A model generated the notes under the pieces. It made no database searches. It had not been told where the DNA came from and saw only the letters and a program-made list of their open reading frames with translations. Of a stretch of 64,000 bases of DNA, positions 58,782-64,000 are shown one piece after another. The DNA comes from Allocoprococcus sp004560705. Lineage in GTDB: Bacteria > Bacillota > Clostridia > Lachnospirales > Lachnospiraceae. The stretch spans positions 1 through 64,000 of the forward strand of contig NZ_JBQHTK010000014.1 of assembly GCF_052065755.1 (NCBI RefSeq). The letters are read 5' to 3'. The first letter of the stretch is position 1. Each line of letters starts with the position of its first letter. Both the position numbers and the translations under genes were made by a program.

Positions 58782-60770
58782 ATGAAGAATTTTGAAAAGT
58801 ATGAAAGACAATATTTTATGCCGCCGGAAGTCAGTTATGACTGGGCGAAGAAGGATTACATTGAGAAACCACCGATCTGGTGCAGTGTGGATCTGCGTGA
58901 CGGCAATCAGGCACTGATCGAGCCGATGAGCCTGGAGGAGAAGCTGGAATTCTTCCAGTTGTTAGTTAAAGTCGGATTTAAAGAGATCGAAGTCGGTTTT
59001 CCGGCAGCATCCGAGACAGAATATCAGTTCATGCGCACTTTGATCGAGAAGAATATGATTCCGGACGATGTGACCGTACAGGTACTGACTCAGGCACGTG
59101 AACATATCATCAAGAAAACATTTGAAGCAGTAAAGGGAGCGCCCCATGCGGTTGTACACCTTTACAATTCGACATCCGTTGCTCAGCGTGAGCAGGTGTT
59201 CCGCAAGAGTAAAGAGGAGATCAAGAAGATCGCGATCGACGGAGCGAAACTTTTGAAGACACTGGCGGATGAGACAGAAGGAAATTTCACCTTCCAGTAC
59301 AGTCCGGAAAGCTTCCCGGGAACCGAAGTGGATTACGCAGTGGAAGTGTGCAACGCCGTTCTGGATGTATGGCAGCCGACCCCGGATAAGAAAGCAATCA
59401 TCAACATTCCGACAACCGTAGAGAACGCAATGCCACATGTATTTGCAAGCCAGGTAGAATATGTAGACAAACACCTCAGCCATCGCGATGGCGTGATCCT
59501 CTGCCTGCATCCACACAATGACAGAGGATGTGGTGTGGCAACCGCAGAGCTTGGTGTACTTGCCGGAGCAGAGCGTATCGAGGGAACGCTGTTTGGAAAT
59601 GGAGAACGTACCGGTAACGTGGACATTATCACACTGGCTATGAACATGTTCTCACACGGTGTTGATCCGGGACTGGATTTCTCCAACATGATGGAAATCC
59701 GTGAGACCTATGAGCGTCTTACCAGAATGCATGTTTACGAACGTCAGCCGTATGCAGGAGATCTGGTATTTACCGCATTTTCCGGATCCCATCAGGATGC
59801 GATCGCGAAAGGTATGGCCTTCAGGGAAGAGAAAGAATGCGATAAATGGACGGTTCCGTATCTGCCGATCGATCCGAAAGATGTGGGACGTACCTATGAC
59901 AAGGATGTTATCCGTATCAACAGCCAGTCCGGTAAGGGCGGCGTCAACTACATATTAAAGCAGAACTTCGGTATCAATCTGCCGAAGGAGATGAAGGAAG
60001 AAGTGGGATATCTCGTAAAAGATGTATCCGACAAGGCTCACAAAGAGCTGACTCCGGAATGGGTTTACCATATTTTCGAGGACAATTATGTCAATTACAA
60101 AGGTGTCTTTACGATTGATGAGTGTCATTTCAAACAGGAAGACGGAATCCTTGCGACAGCAACCATTTCGCATGCGAACAGCAAACGGATCGTGACAGCA
60201 TCCGGTAATGGACGTCTCGATGCGGTAAGCAATGCGATCAAGCAGTATTTCAACATCAGCTACGAGCTGTCCTTCTATGAAGAACATTCTCTGACAAAGG
60301 GATCTTCTTCCAAGGCATGTGCATATGTCGGTATTATCTGCAACGGACATACATACTGGGGAGTCGGCATTGATGCAGACATTATCCACGCATCCATCGA
60401 TGCACTGGCAGTTGCGGTTAATAAAATTGAAGAGATCAAAACAGCAGATGAGTGTAAGGACGAACGTATGCTTGAGATCATGAATTATATTCAGGCAAAC
60501 TATCTGGATGTTTCTCTGGATGACCTCTCTGAGAAATTCTTCCTTTCCAAGCCGTACCTGTCCAAATACATCAAAGAAAAATCAGGTATGACGTTCGGGG
60601 ACATCGTAAAGAAAGTCCGTATGAAAAAAGCCAGAGCCATGCTTAAGAGCAGCAGTATGACCGTGGAAAATATCGCGCTTTCTGTTGGATATCAGAACGT
60701 GGAGCATTTTAACCGGCTGTTCAAAAAAGCGTATAATATGACACCGGTACAGTTCCGGAATCAGAAATAG
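58782..60770 (+). CDS. leuA: 2-isopropylmalate synthase fused to a C-terminal AraC-type DNA-binding domain
   Basis: One uninterrupted frame of 662 residues. Residues about 30-310 form the DRE-TIM catalytic barrel of 2-isopropylmalate synthase, with SVDLRDGNQALIEP, EVGFPAASETEYQF and the metal-binding CLHPHNDRGCGVATAELG; it condenses acetyl-CoA with 2-oxoisovalerate for leucine. Residues about 440-555 match the LeuA allosteric domain that binds leucine in relatives. From about 559 the protein becomes an AraC/XylS domain with two helix-turn-helix units: DLSEKFFLSKPYLSKYIKEK (about 581-600) and ENIALSVGYQNVEHFNRLF (about 629-647), followed by the family's MTPVQFR end. Normal LeuA lacks this. ATG follows AGAAGGAGA. 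No other leu genes are nearby, but ilvN-ilvC are at the window start. Confidence 0.9.
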   Translation: MKNFEKYERQYFMPPEVSYDWAKKDYIEKPPIWCSVDLRDGNQALIEPMSLEEKLEFFQLLVKVGFKEIEVGFPAASETEYQFMRTLIEKNMIPDDVTVQVLTQAREHIIKKTFEAVKGAPHAVVHLYNSTSVAQREQVFRKSKEEIKKIAIDGAKLLKTLADETEGNFTFQYSPESFPGTEVDYAVEVCNAVLDVWQPTPDKKAIINIPTTVENAMPHVFASQVEYVDKHLSHRDGVILCLHPHNDRGCGVATAELGVLAGAERIEGTLFGNGERTGNVDIITLAMNMFSHGVDPGLDFSNMMEIRETYERLTRMHVYERQPYAGDLVFTAFSGSHQDAIAKGMAFREEKECDKWTVPYLPIDPKDVGRTYDKDVIRINSQSGKGGVNYILKQNFGINLPKEMKEEVGYLVKDVSDKAHKELTPEWVYHIFEDNYVNYKGVFTIDECHFKQEDGILATATISHANSKRIVTASGNGRLDAVSNAIKQYFNISYELSFYEEHSLTKGSSSKACAYVGIICNGHTYWGVGIDADIIHASIDALAVAVNKIEEIKTADECKDERMLEIMNYIQANYLDVSLDDLSEKFFLSKPYLSKYIKEKSGMTFGDIVKKVRMKKARAMLKSSSMTVENIALSVGYQNVEHFNRLFKKAYNMTPVQFRNQK

Positions 60771-60853
60771 GTGACAAGGGGGCGAGTGACTAGGGGTGAC
60801 GGGTGACCGGTGACCCTAGTCACTCGTCCCCTTGTCGCCTTTGGTCTTTTTTT
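60771..60853 (+). terminator. 26-bp palindromic hairpin after leuA, with T-tract
   Basis: Bases 60771-60796 and 60813-60838 form a nearly perfect stem, including CGAGTGACTAGGG/CCCTAGTCACTCG and GACAAGGGG/CCCCTTGTC. The loop side holds GGTGAC three times in slightly different spacing. CTTTTTTT lies 8-14 nt beyond. It starts right at the leuA stop and may be both a terminator and a dispersed repeat. Confidence 0.7.
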
Positions 60854-60894
60854 AATACAATGTGAAATTATTAACGAGTTATTCGCGAAAAATG

Positions 60895-60923
60895 TTGCAG
60901 TTTCCAGAAAATACAAGTATAAT
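60895..60923 (+). promoter_or_regulatory. Promoter of the decarboxylase operon
   Basis: TTGCAG at 60895-60900 and TATAAT at 60918-60923 with a 17-nt spacer. Confidence 0.75.
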
Positions 60924-60978
60924 AAACTCGGCAGAAAATTTGGTTTATATTATAATTATAAAATGGAGGGCTAGATTT

Positions 60979-62415
60979 ATGAGTAACACAACAACATCAA
61001 ATCCGGCAGGCATGAGAATTGCTGCATTGCTTGATTCGGGAAGTTTTGTTGAAATCGGCGGAGCAGTAACAGCAAGATCGACAGATTTCAACATGCAGGA
61101 GAAAGAGACTCCGGCAGATGGTGTCATTACCGGTTATGGAGTCATTGACGGTAATCTTGTCTATGTGTACAGCCAGGACGCGACTGTTTTAAAGGGCGCG
61201 ATTGGTGAGATGCATGCAAGAAAGATCGCACATATCTATGACATGGCAATGAAGATGGGTGCACCGGTCATTGGACTTATTGATTGTGCAGGTATGCGTC
61301 TTCAGGAAGCAACAGACGCACTGAATGCATTTGGAAGTCTCTACTACAAACAGGCAATGGCTTCTGGCGTTATTCCACAGATTACTGCTATTTTCGGAAA
61401 TTGCGGCGGTGGACTCGCAACAGCTGCAGCACTGACTGATTTCACATTTATGGAGACAAAGGGCAGATTATTTGTGAACTCTCCGAATGCAATCGTCGGA
61501 AATGAAATTAAGAAATGTGACACATCCTGCGCTAAGTTCCAGAGCGAGGAATCCGGAATGGTGGATGCAGTCGGAACAGAAGAAGAGATCCTGGAAAATA
61601 TCCGTGAACTCGTATGTATGCTTCCGGCAAATAATGAGGATAACGATTCTTATGATGAATGTACCGATGATCTGAACCGGATCTGTGAAGATATTGAAAA
61701 TGCAGCCGAGGACCCATCCATTGTTCTGTCAATGCTTTCAGATAGCGGCGTTTTCTTCGAAACAAAGAAAGAATACGCAAAAGATATGGTGACCGGTTTT
61801 ATCCGTCTTAACGGAATGACCGTAGGAGCAGTGGCAAACCGCTCAAAAGTATTTGATGAAGAAGGAAAGGCAGCAGAAGAATTCAACGGTTCTCTTTCAG
61901 CAAGAGGATGCAAGAAAGCAGCCGGATTTGTGAAATTCTGTGATGCATTTGGAATTCCGGTCCTGACACTTACCAATGTAACAGGATTCAAGGCAACTGT
62001 ATGTTCGGAGAAGAATCTTGCGAAAGCAATGGCATCACTTACCTATGCATTCGCCGATGCAACCGTACCGAAAGTTACTGTTGTAACCGGAAAAGCATAC
62101 GGAAGCGCATATGTGACCATGAACAGCAAATCCATCGGAGCAGACATGGTTTATGCATGGCCGAACGCTGAGATCGGTATGATGGAAGCTGATATGGCAG
62201 CAAAGATCATGTACGCAGATGCAGATGCCGATACATTAAAAGAAAAAGCAGCAGCGTATAAAGAGCTTCAGTCAAGTCCGCTTTCCGCTGCAAGAAGAGG
62301 CTATGTAGATACGATCATTGAACCGGCAGACACCAGAAAATACGTGATCGGCGCATTTGAGATGTTATTTACAAAGAGGGAAGAACGTCCTTCAAAGAAA
62401 CACGGAACAGTTTAG
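60979..62415 (+). CDS. mmdA: Acyl-CoA decarboxylase carboxyltransferase (alpha) subunit, methylmalonyl/glutaconyl-CoA type
   Basis: The 478-residue protein is a carboxyltransferase of the acetyl-CoA carboxylase superfamily, moving CO2 from an acyl-CoA to biotin in a Na+-translocating decarboxylase. It has GYGVIDGNLVYVYSQD, the oxyanion-hole stretch NCGGGLATAAALTDFTFM, and in the second half VTGKAYGSAYVTMNSK and WPNAEIGMMEADMAAKIMY. The ATG at 60979 follows TGGAGGG; an upstream in-frame start lies in the promoter. At 478 residues it is shorter than MmdA of Veillonella, so the substrate (methylmalonyl-, malonyl- or glutaconyl-CoA) is uncertain. Downstream gamma, biotin and beta subunits confirm the complex. 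Confidence 0.85.
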   Translation: MSNTTTSNPAGMRIAALLDSGSFVEIGGAVTARSTDFNMQEKETPADGVITGYGVIDGNLVYVYSQDATVLKGAIGEMHARKIAHIYDMAMKMGAPVIGLIDCAGMRLQEATDALNAFGSLYYKQAMASGVIPQITAIFGNCGGGLATAAALTDFTFMETKGRLFVNSPNAIVGNEIKKCDTSCAKFQSEESGMVDAVGTEEEILENIRELVCMLPANNEDNDSYDECTDDLNRICEDIENAAEDPSIVLSMLSDSGVFFETKKEYAKDMVTGFIRLNGMTVGAVANRSKVFDEEGKAAEEFNGSLSARGCKKAAGFVKFCDAFGIPVLTLTNVTGFKATVCSEKNLAKAMASLTYAFADATVPKVTVVTGKAYGSAYVTMNSKSIGADMVYAWPNAEIGMMEADMAAKIMYADADADTLKEKAAAYKELQSSPLSAARRGYVDTIIEPADTRKYVIGAFEMLFTKREERPSKKHGTV

Positions 62416-62429
62416 TGAGGTGAAGCAAA

Positions 62430-63206
62430 GTGAAGAAGAAAATCAGTTTATTAATCTGCATTCTGGCACTTGCGTTTGCCTTTACCGGCTGTAATAATAC
62501 GAAAGAGATCCAGTATGATCCGGAGACAATCAAGATGAGCTGTGAGCAGGTATTGAATATCGTTGCAAGTGGCGGTATCTCAGATGAACAGGTCAGCAGC
62601 ATGTCAGACTGGAATCAGGGATATCTGATGTCACAGTTTGAAGCTCAGACCGGTGTCCAGATGGAAGCAGAAGACTTTATTACCGCACTTCAGGGATGGA
62701 GCGCATCAGCGGATGAATGCGGACAGTATATCAGTCACGGTGACTATCAATTCAAGAGCAGCAGTTCAACCCTGACGGTCATTGCACCGGCAGAATTCTC
62801 AGACAGAGCAGCTGATCTGGAGTTTACATTTGATGAGAATCTGAAGCTGGAATCCTTTACGGTAAATGCTTCATTCAGCACGGGAGAGATTCTTAAGAAA
62901 GCCGGAATGAATACATTATTAGGTATGGGAACTGTATTTTGTGTTTTAATATTCATGAGTTTTATTATTTCTCTGTTTAAATACGTTCCTGCATTAGTAG
63001 ACAAAAAATCCGGAAAACAGGCAGAGCCTGCAAAAGCTGCTCCTGCACCGGCAGTGGCAGAAGAAGCCGCAGCAGAAGAAGAGAGCGATGACACAGAACT
63101 TGTCGCGGTTATTGCTGCAGCGATTGCCGCTTACGAAGGAACTTCTACGGACGGTTTCGTAGTACGTTCTATTAAGAGAAGAAAATCCAACAAATGGAAT
63201 GCATAA
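62430..63206 (+). CDS. Decarboxylase gamma (OadG-like) subunit with N-terminal lipoprotein-like domain
   Basis: The 258-residue protein has two parts. Residues 1-155 look like a secreted lipoprotein domain: basic start, hydrophobic helix and a lipobox-like AFTGC with Cys21, then an alpha/beta domain. Residues about 156-258 match OadG: a membrane helix (163-183), an Ala/Pro/Glu-rich linker, and the hallmark ending TELVAVIAAAIAAYEG...FVVRSIKRR. OadG alone is usually about 80-120 residues; it holds the beta subunit to the soluble subunits. Start is GTG at 62430 after GTGAGGTG. The extracytoplasmic domain is the unusual part. Confidence 0.8.
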   Translation: MKKKISLLICILALAFAFTGCNNTKEIQYDPETIKMSCEQVLNIVASGGISDEQVSSMSDWNQGYLMSQFEAQTGVQMEAEDFITALQGWSASADECGQYISHGDYQFKSSSSTLTVIAPAEFSDRAADLEFTFDENLKLESFTVNASFSTGEILKKAGMNTLLGMGTVFCVLIFMSFIISLFKYVPALVDKKSGKQAEPAKAAPAPAVAEEAAAEEESDDTELVAVIAAAIAAYEGTSTDGFVVRSIKRRKSNKWNA

Positions 63207-63235
63207 AAATAGTTGATATTCAGGAGGAATTAATC

Positions 63236-63607
63236 ATGAAAAATTATACAATTACAGTGAACGGAAACGTATATGATGTGACAGTAGAAGAAAACGGAGC
63301 AGGAGCTTCACCGGCACCGGCAGCAAGACCGGCAGCGGCACCTAAGGCAGCACCAAAGGCAGCACCGGCAGCAAAAACGGCAGCAGGCGCAGGCAGCATC
63401 AAAGTGGCAGCAGGTGCAGCCGGAAAAGTATTCAAGATCGAAGCAAGCGTCGGACAGAAACTTGCAAAAGGTGATACCGTTGTGATCGTAGAAGCAATGA
63501 AGATGGAAATTCCTGTTGTGGCTCCGGAAGACGGAACCGTTGCTAGTATTGATGTAGCAGTAGGCGATATGGTAGAAGCAGGCCAGACATTAGCTACATT
63601 AAACTAA
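63236..63607 (+). CDS. Biotin carboxyl carrier subunit of the decarboxylase
   Basis: The 123-residue protein carries biotin between the alpha and beta subunits. A short N-terminal module precedes an Ala/Pro-rich flexible linker (about residues 21-52) and a biotinyl domain with the biotinylated Lys89 in EAMKMEIP. ATG at 63236 follows CAGGAGGA; the upstream in-frame start lies inside the gamma gene. The next gene starts 36 nt later. Confidence 0.93.
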   Translation: MKNYTITVNGNVYDVTVEENGAGASPAPAARPAAAPKAAPKAAPAAKTAAGAGSIKVAAGAAGKVFKIEASVGQKLAKGDTVVIVEAMKMEIPVVAPEDGTVASIDVAVGDMVEAGQTLATLN

Positions 63608-63643
63608 GGAGCAGCATCCTTTTGACAAACAGGAGGTTATAAC

Positions 63644-64000
63644 ATGGAATACATTACAAATACACTGGGAAATCTCCTGCATCAGACCGCATTTTTCAAT
63701 CTGACTGTTGGAAACTACGTGATGATTGCAGTTGCATGTTTTTTCCTTTACCTTGCGATTAAGCATGGCTTCGAACCGCTGCTTCTCGTACCGATCGCAT
63801 TTGGTATGCTTCTGGTAAATATTTACCCGGACATCATGCTTCATGCAGAGGACGCAGCAAACGGAACCGGCGGACTCTTATATTATTTCTTCAAACTGGA
63901 TGAATGGGCGATCCTCCCGTCTCTGATCTTCATGGGCGTAGGAGCGATGACCGACTTCGGACCGCTGATCGCAAATCCGAAGAGTTTCCTTCTCGGAGCA
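63644..64000 (+). CDS. Na+-translocating decarboxylase beta subunit (partial)
   Basis: The frame opens at ATG 63644 after AGGAGG and runs through the window edge, 119 codons without a stop. The N-terminal sequence has membrane helices and the OadB/MmdB/GcdB signature: AIKHGFEPLLLVPIAFGMLL, then LIFMGVGAMTDFGPLIANP. This subunit decarboxylates carboxybiotin and exports Na+. The remainder lies outside. It completes the alpha-gamma-biotin-beta gene order of this operon. Confidence 0.93.
   Translation, partial: MEYITNTLGNLLHQTAFFNLTVGNYVMIAVACFFLYLAIKHGFEPLLLVPIAFGMLLVNIYPDIMLHAEDAANGTGGLLYYFFKLDEWAILPSLIFMGVGAMTDFGPLIANPKSFLLGA

Overview
The window is a gene-dense chromosomal stretch of a spore-forming Firmicute. 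The best fit is a Lachnospiraceae-type gut Clostridium related to Dorea, Mediterraneibacter or Blautia. That placement is inferred from a complete sporulation gene set (gpr, spoIIP, spoIIIAA-AH, spoIVB, spo0A), AGGAGG ribosome sites, sigma-A promoters with 17-nt spacers, a biotin-dependent Na+-pumping decarboxylase, and a split MetH. Nearly every gene reads on the + strand; rpsT is the one clear exception. I see no tRNA, rRNA, CRISPR array, prophage or intact insertion sequence.

Layout. 1-2.8 kb: ilvN-ilvC and a degenerate PRTase gene. 2.8-5.5 kb: rpsT (minus), then gpr-spoIIP. 5.5-9.8 kb: a type II topoisomerase pair. 9.7-18.2 kb: the translation operon rimP-nusA-rnpM-L7Ae-infB-rbfA-nrnA-truB-ribF, preceded by a leader terminator. 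18.2-22.6 kb: a Na/Pi-cotransporter/PhoU protein, rpsO and pnp, the last two with structured leaders. 22.7-27.6 kb: spoIIIAA-AH. 27.7-29.3 kb: prfC. 29.4-40.6 kb: the conserved run Asp23-nusB-xseA-xseB-ispA-dxs-tlyA-nadK-argR-recN-spoIVB-spo0A. 40.6-46.4 kb: glgA, metF, a stand-alone MetH activation protein, metH without that domain, and a 44-aa membrane peptide. 46.4-49.8 kb: a GC-rich inverted-repeat island, alaS, rpsU. 49.9-55.5 kb: accessory-like genes (CmpB-family membrane protein, argD-like aminotransferase, hypothetical, penicillin-binding carboxypeptidase, two decayed gene fragments, metallophosphoesterase). 55.6-58.6 kb: scpA-scpB and a second carboxypeptidase. 58.8-60.8 kb: a LeuA enzyme carrying a C-terminal AraC-type DNA-binding domain. 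61.0 kb to the end: the acyl-CoA decarboxylase operon, cut off inside its beta subunit.

The most unusual item is the single reading frame joining 2-isopropylmalate synthase, including its leucine-sensing region, to a two-helix-turn-helix AraC domain. It would be a leucine biosynthetic enzyme that could also act as a transcription factor. Other points of interest are a 30-bp inverted-repeat element before alaS, an identical 14-mer in the sense strand of the rpsT and rpsO leaders, leader terminators before rimP-nusA and argD, a lipoprotein-like domain fused to the decarboxylase gamma subunit, and a PRTase whose PRPP-loop acidic pair is replaced by alanines.

Functionally, housekeeping translation and RNA-turnover genes are interleaved with sporulation genes in an order largely shared with Bacillus, while methionine, leucine/valine and decarboxylation functions form separate small units. 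Start codons were chosen by Shine-Dalgarno spacing where several in-frame starts exist.
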